Positions 9,401-17,531 of a DNA stretch of 64,000 nucleotides are shown here, in pieces. Positions within the stretch are counted from its first letter, which is position 1; the number at the start of each line of letters is the position of its first letter. The notes beneath the pieces are model-generated. The model did no database searches. It was not told the DNA's origin and saw only the letters and a list, made by a program, of their open reading frames with translations. Source of the stretch: Desulfobacteraceae bacterium (GTDB lineage Bacteria > Desulfobacterota > Desulfobacteria > Desulfobacterales > SURF-7); assembly GCA_003599865.1 (NCBI GenBank), contig QZKS01000052.1, forward strand, positions 50,162 to 114,161, read 5' to 3'. The translations under genes and the position numbers were made by a program.

Positions 9401-9547
9401 TCGACGGACATAATCCAGGTCATGCCCCCTTTCGCAGACATCATTCACGATGCGGATCAGCTCATAATCCCTTCTGTCAAACAGCAAACGGGAAATCTGT
9501 TCGGAAGGCTCGGTCTCAAACCGGTAAATCATATCATCCAATATCAT
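6497..9547 (-). CDS. Very large protein: PHP-like N-terminal region plus C-terminal membrane domain
   Basis: 1016 residues. Around residue 170, FDDHVHDANTKG starts a stretch resembling the PHP metal-dependent phosphoesterase fold (HxH motif), followed by IRIGIEYFVRYRNKYINLVWV like the PHP GIE motif. The middle (about 330-620) is helical and charged. Hydrophobic segments between about 675 and 850 (VFIGFVPAFLTFAL, WLLSYFGAFIWFG, IADSLLFTGFSVPLLEYFV, VLLYTAMALVNGVYL, ILSIPIAVLLNTMIG) suggest about six membrane helices, then a soluble helical tail. I do not recognise the family as a whole; the PHP similarity is by eye. It follows putA by 262 bp. ATG at 9547 has only a weak ribosome site; Met6 is an alternative. 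Confidence 0.6.
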   Translation of the reverse strand: MILDDMIYRFETEPSEQISRLLFDRRDYELIRIVNDVCERGHDLDYVRRQYYGYFHPHGIKEMTESRSLRIAYAMARLLTSIEVGGMDERISALSFLHEEALETAEGSLPKNTARVLLQIMKEVVRARGNHRRQLKLAHNFRITASGKPRIVRKQLKKYHLLEMPEEWNQIAFDDHVHDANTKGRKSSTHLIMDAWIKGIRRLRIIHYNYIEPRFAAELLEAAKIMDIDIRIGIEYFVRYRNKYINLVWVPRGFADSQAFLCFLEEPEVTELMAQGRQVSVYQQKHVMTLFRMVNEHHLEDIRKACEIDLNPFDEQEFMRFVGIGQKSILHLEAFLQKKIMDALTLKAQELQSAYNASGTEEKDRIERWFDAMNHLDVEGLVLNCVALAKNPGVSDPEIPKDDEDVPYLLTISASQLLTRLSKLQSGHRITLNLSNIEVEDVLELLYDCDGMISRLELFNLKDWTAGKTDHIPAISKLQEALNDQNPIALKRLILDIIRKIEDKDSPDREERVEKLHTILHDINSLQIMYKRKILKTRIGSDSTGRSQGSHGMGLAVIETLGRRAAGQIRKQAGSTFSKLPIRIPVYKRFTLLPRANIAKSFRLFQRLAESLGNPIIGHTLKVDWAVQEDVAHMTKNSNLITLGGIKKRISNDLHLPIAQVQKEVKKIPWAYFNSHLRNVLKVFIGFVPAFLTFALTKDWWLLSYFGAFIWFGITGLRNILQSVLGGGGFRRSPLLRWNTYVSWDRIADSLLFTGFSVPLLEYFVKMLFLERTCGITTSTHPVLLYTAMALVNGVYLSTHNAFRGLPKGAIWGNFFRSILSIPIAVLLNTMIGGILSIAAVPDVNLILQKWAAIISKTASDIMAGVIEGTADSYKNIHTRFREYKKKLSDLINIYAQLELLFPEKRSLEILKQPPKSRKKTNMEVQDLEKIICVHALDLLYFWMYQPRAASALKRLLTDITEEERYIFISSQFILQRQKEISQMFIDGVLGPDFARALAFFLSHSQQYLKEIKKFV

Positions 9548-9651
9548 ATGCTTTTCTGCCTGTTACGGGAAAAACAGCCCATATACCTGCCGTGCACCCA
9601 TCATGAAATTCATCAATATCCCTATAATGACCAATTTTTGTAATAAAGTAA

Positions 9652-9801
9652 AGTGGTTTCATCTATCAGGGTAACCGCATTTGGAGTACCGAATATGTTG
9701 AAGATCCCGCCTATGCAGCGGACCCCACCATTCCCGGAAGCACGGACGGATGGATTCAGAATCCTTACGGCAGGCCGGTGGCAAGCGGAGAGCCGGAATA
9801 G
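9652..9801 (+). pseudogene. Start-less open frame carrying a 19-bp mobile-element end
   Basis: Between putA and the PHP-like gene a plus-strand frame is open for about 49 codons from just after TAA (9649-9651) to TAG (9799-9801). The text looks protein-like (EYVEDPAYAADPTIPGSTD, then GWIQNPYGRPVASGEPE) but has no start and no ribosome site, so it is read as a gene tail left after rearrangement. It includes CAGGGTAACCGCATTTGGA at 9667-9685, identical to one end of the MITE-like element at 42805-42927. I cannot name the parent protein. Confidence 0.35.
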
Positions 9802-9809
9802 AACGCTTT

Positions 9810-12800
9810 TCATTTGTTCAAAACAGCCCGTTCTCCCAGATTGCCGTACCGGTGATAGTTGTCGCAGATGCTCTGCTCCCGGAAATAGTGGAGCATCTCG
9901 ATCCGTCCTTCCATGAGAACCTTTGAGCGGGCGATATACAATCCGGTTTTGGCCGCGGCCTGAAAAACAAGGGCCGGGACCCGGTCCGGGGCGGCGTAGC
10001 GGACCCGCTGAACCGTATTCAGGGAATCGGCCACATCCTGATCCGACTGGATCAGGAACGGCTCCTCTCCGGTCAATTTCCGGCCTTCGTGTCCGTTGAG
10101 AAAAGCGGTGACTGAATTGTTCATGCCTGCCTGGATGCTGACCTTCAATGTGCATCCGCTGATCCGGACAGCGGCAATACGGGCCAGGACATCAAACAGG
10201 GAATCGGCTTCATGCAGCCTGACCATCACGGTCCCCACCGGCAGGTATTTCACCAGATTGTCCTGTCCCCTTAAATGGAAGTAATCCTTGGCCTGAGAAA
10301 ATTCTTCTTCCATCCAGTACAGACAGCTTTTTATGGCCACAGCCGTTTTTTGCAGATCCTCTTTCCAATCGGGAAAACGTCCCCAGGAGGTTTCCCGCAG
10401 CCACAGGTTGGCCAGACGCTGCAAGGAATATTCTCCCCGGATCGCTCCGATCAAGGGGTTTCCGGTTTCCTCAAAATCCATGAACTGGGATACGTAATTG
10501 GGGCCGCCGGCCTTGATTCCGGCTCCCAGGGCGGATTTTTTCATTCCGCCAAAGGGCTGCCGCAAAACAATGGCACCGGTGGTTCCGCGGTTGATGTACA
10601 GATTTCCGGCCTCTATCTTTGACTTCCAGATCTCATGCTCACGACGGTCCAGGCTTTCCAGCCCGGAAGTAAGGCCGTATCCGGTCTGGTTGACCAGCCG
10701 GATGGCCTGATCCAGATCTTCCGCACACATCACCCCGAGCACCGGCCCGAAAAATTCGGTCATATGGGTATGGGAACCGGGCGATACGCCCCATTTGATG
10801 CCGGGCGTCCACATCCGGGGATTGTTCAGAATATTCTCAGGTTTCAGCAGCCAGGTTTCCCCTTCCTCCAACCGGGTCAGGGCATTTCGTAGATCTTTAC
10901 CCGGTTCATGGATGAGCGGCCCCATTTTGTTTTCAAACGACCAGACCGACCCGACAGCAAAACTCCCGGCTGCATCGGCCAGCTGCCTGGCAAAGGAGGC
11001 GTCTTCATACACTTCCTTTTCCAGAATCAGGAGAGATGTGGCGGAGCATTTCTGGCCGCAGTTTCCAAAAGCCGAATGGATCACATTCTTGATGGCCTGA
11101 TCCCGGTCCGACATGGCGGTTACGATGACGGCATTTTTTCCGCCGGTTTCCGCAGCAAGGGAAAGGTCCGGACGATGGTTCAGAATCCGAAGGCCGGTTT
11201 CGGTTCCGCCGGTTAAAATCACATAATCGATATCCGGATGATTCGTCAGTGCTTTCCCGACTTCGGCACCGGAACAGGGCAGGAACTGAAGGGTGTTTCC
11301 GGAAATGCCTGCTTTCCGGAAGCATTGGTACAGTATCCAGGCAGGCAGAACCGCCTCGGAAGAAGGCTTGAAAATGACGGTATTACCCGCGGCCAGACCG
11401 GCGACAATCCCTCCGCAGGGAATGGCAATGGGAAAATTCCATGGAGACAATACCAGGCCGACTCCTTTTCCCCGGCATTCCACTCCTTCCAGCCGGGAAA
11501 AAGCTTCAGCGGAAAAGGGATAGTATTCGCAGAAGTCAATGGCTTCCGATACCTCCACATCCGCTTCGGTGATGATTTTTCCGGTTCCGGCCATGGCCGC
11601 ACCGATCAGGTCCTTTCTGGATTCCCGAAGATGCATGGCCACCCGCGACAGTACCGCATGTCTCTCTTTTCGGGAAAGCTTCCGCCAGTTGTCCGGATCT
11701 TTTTTGGATGTGGATACTGCTTTTTCCGCATCCTGCGATGATGCCAAGGCAAACCGGGCAACGCAGACCTTTTCCGGAAGCTGAGAGGGATCAAAACATT
11801 CGCGGATGTCAAGGCCCTGAAACATCTCCTCCCCTCCAACAACAATGGGAATCTCAACCGGAGAGTCATTCACGCTTTTTTTCCATTGGTTCCGGATCTC
11901 GTCTGCCCATTCCCGATTCCCGGGCATGCACCAGTCCGTGTCCGGTTCGTTGGTAAACTGATGCTGATGAAAGGTGCCGCCGGCAGAGGAAAAAACTTCG
12001 GTTTTCCGGTTCTGGGTGCGGTTGGGTCCGATAGGCGCTTCGTTTCCGGCAGCACAGGAATCGACAAACTGTTTTTCCAGAAACCGCCATTGGCTTGATC
12101 CGGTTTTCAGGCCGGGAGCATACCGCAGGAAATTTTCTTCGGCCGTGTTTTCATCCAGCCTCCGGATCAGGTAGGCGATGGCGCTGATAAACTGCTCCTT
12201 TGTTGCCACCGGTGCGTATAAAACCATCTCCTCTCCGGTTTCGCAGATGGCACGGCGGACGTGATCCGCCATGCCTTCCAGCATCTCAAAGGAAAAAAAC
12301 CTTTCCACCTTGTTTTTCCGGGCCAATTGATAGGCATAGGCCAGCTCAAACAGATTATGGGAGGCAATCCCAAGACGGGCAGCCCGGATATGTTCCGGCT
12401 CCATGCCGTATTCCACCATTCGTTTATAGTTTGCATCCACATGAAGCTTCCGGTCATAGGTGGCAAGAGGCCAGTTCTGAAGAGCGGACTCCACCATCTC
12501 CATCTCCATATTGGCGCCCTTGACAATACGAATTTTAATCGGGCCGCCGCCCTGCTCAACCCGCTTCCGGGCCCAATGGGTGAGCTGTTGCTGCATGGGA
12601 AAGGAGTCCGGCAGGTATGCCTGAAGCACAATCCCTGCGGAATGGTTTTTCAGCTCCGGTTGATCCAGTGTCTCAATAAAGGTTCTTGCCGTAATCGCAA
12701 GATCCCGGTATTCTTCCATGTCCAGATTGACGAATTTCCGGACTTCCGTCCCGTCTTTCCGCACAAAACGGTTGTTTTCAGCGGTTTGATACAACAGCGA

Positions 12801-13418
12801 CAGCCGTTGTTTTAAAACGGAAATGGTATGGTCGAATGCCGGGGCATGAATCTGGGAATAGATGGTGGAGATTTTGACGGAAATATATTCGATCTCCGGA
12901 TTCCGAAGGTCCTGCAGATAGGTTTCCAGCCGGTATCCGGCCTCTTCTTCTCCGAGGACCGCTTCACCCAGGTGATTGATATTCATCCGAACACCCTGCA
13001 GGCGTCGTTTCCGGAGATGCTCATGCAGGATATCGGCTTCTCCCGGTATGATGGCGCGGCTGCTGTCATGGCGCATCCTGTCGATCATTTTGGGAACCGC
13101 CAGATTGGGGATGTGCCTGCCAACGCTGAGGAACATCTGCATCAGCAGTTTTTCCACGGATGAAAAAAATTCCGGAACCCCGCTCTTTTGCAGAAGGTGA
13201 TTGATCTGGTCCGCCACCCGGTGAGTGTTTTCCGAACGAAAGCTCTGGTCAATCAACCGGGTGAGAATAACCTTGTCCATCGGATGGGTCAGAAGCCTCA
13301 TCATCTGCTCCTGAATTCCCTTTTCCTCCGCGGTCAGCAGGGCATTGGCTCTCTCCTGCCATTGTTCTGCCAGAAGAATAGCTTCCCGGACAATCTCCGG
13401 ATACGGATCGTTATTCAT
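9810..13418 (-). CDS. putA: Bifunctional proline dehydrogenase / glutamate semialdehyde dehydrogenase
   Basis: 1202 residues. The proline dehydrogenase barrel spans about 90-440 (RMNINHLGEAVLGE, VKISTIYSQIHAP, FVNLDMEEYRDL, IVLQAYLPDS, KIRIVKGANMEMEM, GIASHNLFELAYA). The aldehyde dehydrogenase spans about 550-990 with PWNFP at 659-663, general base Glu757 in AETGGKN and catalytic Cys791 in NCGQKCSA. A further about 200 residues follow. The N-terminal ribbon-helix-helix DNA-binding domain of enterobacterial PutA is absent, so it should not autoregulate. It oxidises proline to glutamate, passing electrons to quinone via FAD. ATG at 13418 follows GGAGG and lies 23 bp after livF, so it is probably the last gene of the liv operon. 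Confidence 0.95.
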   Translation of the reverse strand: MNNDPYPEIVREAILLAEQWQERANALLTAEEKGIQEQMMRLLTHPMDKVILTRLIDQSFRSENTHRVADQINHLLQKSGVPEFFSSVEKLLMQMFLSVGRHIPNLAVPKMIDRMRHDSSRAIIPGEADILHEHLRKRRLQGVRMNINHLGEAVLGEEEAGYRLETYLQDLRNPEIEYISVKISTIYSQIHAPAFDHTISVLKQRLSLLYQTAENNRFVRKDGTEVRKFVNLDMEEYRDLAITARTFIETLDQPELKNHSAGIVLQAYLPDSFPMQQQLTHWARKRVEQGGGPIKIRIVKGANMEMEMVESALQNWPLATYDRKLHVDANYKRMVEYGMEPEHIRAARLGIASHNLFELAYAYQLARKNKVERFFSFEMLEGMADHVRRAICETGEEMVLYAPVATKEQFISAIAYLIRRLDENTAEENFLRYAPGLKTGSSQWRFLEKQFVDSCAAGNEAPIGPNRTQNRKTEVFSSAGGTFHQHQFTNEPDTDWCMPGNREWADEIRNQWKKSVNDSPVEIPIVVGGEEMFQGLDIRECFDPSQLPEKVCVARFALASSQDAEKAVSTSKKDPDNWRKLSRKERHAVLSRVAMHLRESRKDLIGAAMAGTGKIITEADVEVSEAIDFCEYYPFSAEAFSRLEGVECRGKGVGLVLSPWNFPIAIPCGGIVAGLAAGNTVIFKPSSEAVLPAWILYQCFRKAGISGNTLQFLPCSGAEVGKALTNHPDIDYVILTGGTETGLRILNHRPDLSLAAETGGKNAVIVTAMSDRDQAIKNVIHSAFGNCGQKCSATSLLILEKEVYEDASFARQLADAAGSFAVGSVWSFENKMGPLIHEPGKDLRNALTRLEEGETWLLKPENILNNPRMWTPGIKWGVSPGSHTHMTEFFGPVLGVMCAEDLDQAIRLVNQTGYGLTSGLESLDRREHEIWKSKIEAGNLYINRGTTGAIVLRQPFGGMKKSALGAGIKAGGPNYVSQFMDFEETGNPLIGAIRGEYSLQRLANLWLRETSWGRFPDWKEDLQKTAVAIKSCLYWMEEEFSQAKDYFHLRGQDNLVKYLPVGTVMVRLHEADSLFDVLARIAAVRISGCTLKVSIQAGMNNSVTAFLNGHEGRKLTGEEPFLIQSDQDVADSLNTVQRVRYAAPDRVPALVFQAAAKTGLYIARSKVLMEGRIEMLHYFREQSICDNYHRYGNLGERAVLNK

Positions 13419-13441
13419 AGCAAAGCCTCCATTAAGCAGTG

Positions 13442-14164
13442 TTATTCTCCCAGATATGCCTTTCGGATTTTCGGATTCTGAAGAAGAGCGCCGGCATCAT
13501 CGCTCATGATGATGATGCCGGTTTCGAGCACGTATCCGCGGCTCGCTGATTGCAGTGCGATATTGGCATTCTGTTCGACCAGCAGAATGGTCGTTTTTTC
13601 CCGGTGGTTGATTTCGTGTATGATTTCAAAAATTCTTTTCACAATCAGCGGTGCCAGACCAAGAGAAGGCTCATCCAGCAGCAGCAGCCTTGGTTTGCTC
13701 ATCAGGGCTCTTCCAATGGCCAGCATTTGCTGCTCGCCGCCGGACAAGGTCCCTCCCAATTGCTTTCTTCTCTCTTTGAGGACAGGAAACAGATCAAACA
13801 CATGATCCATGTCTTTTTCCATATTCTGGCGGTCTTTCCGGAAGAACGCCCCCATTTCCAGGTTGTCTTCGACTTTAAGGCGGGGAAATATTCTCCGGCC
13901 TTCCGGCACCTGGCAAAGGCCTTTTGGCGCCAGGGTGTCCGGCTCACAGCCATGGATGGGTTTTCCGTCATAATAAATCTCACCCGCCTTTATGGGGACA
14001 ATACCGCAGATGGTCATCAGGGTAGTTGTCTTGCCGGCCCCGTTTGCACCGATCATGGTGACAATCTCTCCGGGGAAAACCTTCAGGGATACCCCCTTCA
14101 ACGCATCAATGCTTCCATAACCGGAAGATACATTTTTCAATTCTAGGATCGGCTGATTCGGCAT
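13442..14164 (-). CDS. livF: Branched-chain amino acid ABC transporter ATP-binding protein LivF
   Basis: 240 residues. Walker A GANGAGKTT at about 37-45, signature LSGGEQQMLAIGRALM, Walker B LLLLDEPSLGLAP. The short length and the SLGLAP sequence after Walker B are typical of LivF rather than LivG. Its ATG directly abuts the livM stop codon (14165-14167), indicating translational coupling. With LivG it forms the cytoplasmic ATPase pair of the transporter; the linked putA suggests that the imported substrate may be, or include, proline or a related compound (inference). Confidence 0.95.
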   Translation of the reverse strand: MPNQPILELKNVSSGYGSIDALKGVSLKVFPGEIVTMIGANGAGKTTTLMTICGIVPIKAGEIYYDGKPIHGCEPDTLAPKGLCQVPEGRRIFPRLKVEDNLEMGAFFRKDRQNMEKDMDHVFDLFPVLKERRKQLGGTLSGGEQQMLAIGRALMSKPRLLLLDEPSLGLAPLIVKRIFEIIHEINHREKTTILLVEQNANIALQSASRGYVLETGIIIMSDDAGALLQNPKIRKAYLGE

Positions 14165-15391
14165 CTATCCCTCACGCTCCTCTGATCTTGTCCCCACCCG
14201 CTTTGCCGGGATCAGTCCTTTTGGCCGGAACAGCATCATCACGGTCATGGCCGCGCCAAAGGCAAGCATCCGGTAAAGCTCCACTTCGCGGAACAATTCC
14301 GGGAGCACGATCAATGCCATAGCACCCAGTATGATCCCCGGAATCGACCCCATCCCGCCCAGAACCACCATGGCAAGAACCATGGCCGACTCGATGAAGG
14401 TAAAGCTTTCCGGACTCACAAACCGCATGCGGGCGGCAAAAAAAGCTCCGGCCAGTCCCCCGAAAACAGCTCCCATGGCATAGGCCAGAAGCTTTAAGCG
14501 AAAAATGTTCACCCCCATGAGTTCGGCAACGGTCTCATCTTCCCGGATGGCTTCCCAGGCTCTTCCGATTCTCGAAAAATTCAGCCTGTGAACGGCAATC
14601 ACGGTAAACACACACAGCAACAGAACGATATAATAAAGATAGTGCAGCTTTTTCAGATAAATATATTCAAAACCGATTCCATTGGAAAATTGGGGCAGCA
14701 TGAGTCCGGGGGCATTGATTCCGAGAATTCCATTGGGCCCGTTGGTCAGTTCCATCCAGTTGTTCAGGATAATCCGGACAATTTCTCCAAAGCCCAGGGT
14801 CACGATAGCCAGATAATCTCCCCGCATCCGGAGGGTCGGGTAACCGATAATGCATCCGGCAATGGCGGCAAAACAGGCTGCAATGGGAAGCGACAGCCAG
14901 AAGGAAAACTGATAATGAATGCTGAGAAGGGCATAGGTATATGCACCAACTCCATAAAATGCAATATATCCCAGATCGAGCATGCCGGCCAGCCCGACCA
15001 CGATATTGAGACCAAGCCCCAGGCACACATATACCAGGACATTGATGGCCACATCCTGGGCATACCGGTCTGTCAAAAAAGGGAACAGCAGGCTAACCGA
15101 AATGATCAAAACCATCCAGACCTTTCCGGGCATTACCTTGCCCAGTCGATTGATCTTTTCCATAGCTATGGCGACCGGCGCTCGAACCATCCGGGACGTT
15201 GAGCTTCTATGAGCCAGGACCAGCATCAGCAATCCCAAAAGAACACCGGCAATCCAGATCCATACGGACCAAGTTTCGGAAAATGTAAGCGTTCCGTCTG
15301 CATGAATGCCGAGAAGCGGCCAGAGGAGAACCAGCAGCCAGATCATGGCAATGGCGTATTTTTTCCAGATGTGTTTAGATCCGGGTATCAT
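14165..15391 (-). CDS. livM: Branched-chain amino acid ABC transporter permease LivM
   Basis: 408 residues. Hydrophobic helices run throughout; the LivM signature GLNIVVGLAGMLDLGYIAFYGVGAY and the cytoplasmic loop IGRAWEAIREDETVAELMGV (ATP-binding subunit contact) are clear. ATG at 15391 (Met of IPGSKHIWKKYAI) follows GGTGAG and overlaps the livH stop by 17 nt; a longer frame to 15436 would have no ribosome site. The N-terminal about 90 residues contain two extra helices and a basic linker before the conserved core, as in long LivM variants. Confidence 0.94.
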   Translation of the reverse strand: MIPGSKHIWKKYAIAMIWLLVLLWPLLGIHADGTLTFSETWSVWIWIAGVLLGLLMLVLAHRSSTSRMVRAPVAIAMEKINRLGKVMPGKVWMVLIISVSLLFPFLTDRYAQDVAINVLVYVCLGLGLNIVVGLAGMLDLGYIAFYGVGAYTYALLSIHYQFSFWLSLPIAACFAAIAGCIIGYPTLRMRGDYLAIVTLGFGEIVRIILNNWMELTNGPNGILGINAPGLMLPQFSNGIGFEYIYLKKLHYLYYIVLLLCVFTVIAVHRLNFSRIGRAWEAIREDETVAELMGVNIFRLKLLAYAMGAVFGGLAGAFFAARMRFVSPESFTFIESAMVLAMVVLGGMGSIPGIILGAMALIVLPELFREVELYRMLAFGAAMTVMMLFRPKGLIPAKRVGTRSEEREG

Positions 15392-16286
15392 CGATATTCT
15401 CACCCATAATGCCTGTCGGCCGGAAATACAGCACACCGATCAGGATGATAAATGCAAAGACATCCTTGTATTGTCCGGAAATATACCCGGCGCCGTATAT
15501 CTCCACCATGCCGATGATCAAGCCTCCCAGCATGGCCCCTGTGATATTTCCGATACCGCCTAAAACCGCTGCGGCAAAGGCCTTGATTCCCGGCACAAAT
15601 CCCATGTCATAACGGACCGAACCGTAATACAGGCCCACCATGATTCCGGCTGCGGCAGCCAGCGCAGCACCGATTGCAAATGTGATGCTGATGATCCGGT
15701 TGCTGCTGATTCCCAGAAGCGAGGTCATGACCTTGTCTTGTGCCGTGGCACGCATGGCTTTGCCGATCCGTGTCTTGAACACCAGGATATTCAACAGCAC
15801 CAGCAGGGAAACCGTTGCAACCAGAATGATGATCTGGAGATAACTTACCGTGATATTGCCAAACTCAATATTGCCATGGGAAAATATCGAAGGATATGGC
15901 TTGTCATACACACCCTGCGTCAGCATCAGACCATTCTGGAGAAAGATAGACATGCCCAGTGCGGAAAGCAGAACCGACAGCCGGGATGCAAACCGCAGGG
16001 GCTTGTAGGCGACCTTTTCCACGGCCATGGCAAGAGCCGCGCAATAAGCCATGGCAAGGACCAGAGAACCTCCCAGGCAAAGCCAGGGGTGAGTCTCAAG
16101 GTAGCCTCTCGACACCAGAAAGCTGAGCAGAATGACACCCAGATAGCCTCCTGCGGCAAAAAATTCACCATGGGCAAAATTGATGAGCTGAATGATCCCG
16201 TACACCATGGTGTACCCCAAAGCAATCAGAGCATAAATACCGCCGAGGGTCAGACCGTTAATGGTCTGTTGAATAAAAAATTCCAT
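15375..16286 (-). CDS. livH: Branched-chain amino acid ABC transporter permease LivH
   Basis: 303 residues. It opens with MEFFIQQTINGLTLGGIYAL and YTMVYGIIQLINFAHGEFF, the standard LivH N-terminus. The LivF/LivG contact loop is GKAMRATAQDKVMTSLLGI. About eight membrane helices. It lies 84 bp downstream of livK with a strong intercistronic hairpin between them (16321-16351). Partner permease of LivM. Confidence 0.95.
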   Translation of the reverse strand: MEFFIQQTINGLTLGGIYALIALGYTMVYGIIQLINFAHGEFFAAGGYLGVILLSFLVSRGYLETHPWLCLGGSLVLAMAYCAALAMAVEKVAYKPLRFASRLSVLLSALGMSIFLQNGLMLTQGVYDKPYPSIFSHGNIEFGNITVSYLQIIILVATVSLLVLLNILVFKTRIGKAMRATAQDKVMTSLLGISSNRIISITFAIGAALAAAAGIMVGLYYGSVRYDMGFVPGIKAFAAAVLGGIGNITGAMLGGLIIGMVEIYGAGYISGQYKDVFAFIILIGVLYFRPTGIMGENIDDTRI

Positions 16287-16320
16287 ATTGAATCACAAAA
16301 CCGCACCGTTTCAGGGTTTC

Positions 16321-16351
16321 ATATGGGAGCGGCGGGATGCCGCCCCCATAT
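16321..16351 (-). promoter_or_regulatory. Intercistronic hairpin between livK and livH
   Basis: ATATGGG (16321-16327) pairs with CCCATAT (16345-16351) and GCGGC (16329-16333) with GCCGC (16339-16343) around loop GGGAT, with one unpaired base on each side. No T-run follows in the direction of transcription. In binding-protein-dependent transport operons such structures typically protect the upstream mRNA and raise the yield of the periplasmic protein; that role is inferred here. Confidence 0.65.
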
Positions 16352-16370
16352 ACCTTTCAGACTCTTTTGT

Positions 16371-17507
16371 TTAATACAGGGTGCCGGTTTCCGGATTCCA
16401 GAAGGGCACGAATTCCTCTCCCTTCACAACCTGGATGATATAGTTCGCGGTGGAATCCCCGTTCTCAAAAAATTTGATCGGCTTGGATGCACCCTGAATA
16501 TTCATGCCCATGATTTCCGCCTTGATTTTTGCCGGATCGGTTGATTTGGCTTGCTTGATGGCTGTGAGAAGAACATAAGCGCTGTCATATGCGTAAGCGG
16601 AATAGGCGCCCGGCTCGCCGAACAGGGCTTTGTATTTTTCATAATATTTCTGGTAGGACGGCTTTGTTTTGTCCACATATCCGAAGGTGAAGTACACACC
16701 CTGGGCCGCTTCCTTGGCAATGTTGATAAACTGGGGATGATATACCGCATCCTGTGCCAGGATCGCGCACTTCAACCCAAACCGTTTGGCCTGAATCGCC
16801 ATCAGGCTCCCGGATGAGGAATTCTGAAGGCTCATATACAGCATATCCGGATTGGCTCTCTTGATCTTGGTGAGAACCGCGGAAAAATCCTTATCCCCCT
16901 GATTCACATGATCATGGCTGACCACGGAAACACCCAGCTTTTCGCACTGTTTGGCCACATTCTCGGCAAGGCCCTGAGAGTAGGTGGTCTTGTCATCCAC
17001 AATATAAACGGTTTTGGCTTTCAGATAATTTTTAATGAACTTTCCAGCGGCAATGGACTGGTCATCATCCCGGCCGCATACGCGGAACATATAGGGAAGA
17101 CCCCTTTCCGTGACTTTTTCATTGGTTGATGCCGGGGTAATCATGGGGATATCCTCCTCATTCAAAACCTCCGATGCCGGAATGGTGGAAGAAGAGCAAT
17201 AAGCGCCGACAACACCGACAACACCCAGGTTGACGAGCTTGTTGGCAGCAGCAACAGCCTGTCTGGGATCACACGCCGTGTCCTGGGAAACCACCTCAAT
17301 TTTGTCATAGCCCGGAATGCCGCCTTCGGCTTCAATGATGGCCACAGCGGTTTTGGCACCGTTTGCGATGTCATTGCCGTCCGCCGCATAGGGACCGGTC
17401 AGCGGGCTCATGGTCCCGATGGTCAAGGTTTTGGCCATTGCCGGGGAAATGCAAAACAAGATTGAAACCAGTGCAATCATGATCACTGCTAATCGTTTTT
17501 TCATCAT
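16371..17507 (-). CDS. livK: Branched-chain amino acid ABC transporter substrate-binding protein
   Basis: 378 residues with a Sec signal peptide (KKRLAVIMIALVSILFCIS) and likely cleavage after SPAMA. The mature protein opens KTLTIGTMSPLTGPYAADG and contains GVVGAYCSSSTIPASEVLNE (ligand-binding loop) and MITPASTNEKVTERG, as in LivJ/LivK-type type I periplasmic binding proteins. It acts in the periplasm. ATG at 17507, preceded by AAGGAG, lies 24 bp after livG. Ligand specificity is not readable; the co-operonic putA hints at an amino acid that feeds proline or glutamate metabolism. Confidence 0.93.
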   Translation of the reverse strand: MMKKRLAVIMIALVSILFCISPAMAKTLTIGTMSPLTGPYAADGNDIANGAKTAVAIIEAEGGIPGYDKIEVVSQDTACDPRQAVAAANKLVNLGVVGVVGAYCSSSTIPASEVLNEEDIPMITPASTNEKVTERGLPYMFRVCGRDDDQSIAAGKFIKNYLKAKTVYIVDDKTTYSQGLAENVAKQCEKLGVSVVSHDHVNQGDKDFSAVLTKIKRANPDMLYMSLQNSSSGSLMAIQAKRFGLKCAILAQDAVYHPQFINIAKEAAQGVYFTFGYVDKTKPSYQKYYEKYKALFGEPGAYSAYAYDSAYVLLTAIKQAKSTDPAKIKAEIMGMNIQGASKPIKFFENGDSTANYIIQVVKGEEFVPFWNPETGTLY

Positions 17508-17531
17508 TCCTCTCCTTTTTGTGTTTGTTGG

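Noticed and set aside
9622..10155. Minus-strand frame of 177 codons overlapping the putA 3' end
   Set aside because: Overlaps the well-supported putA in another frame; text is Arg/Gly/Pro-rich and has no family features.
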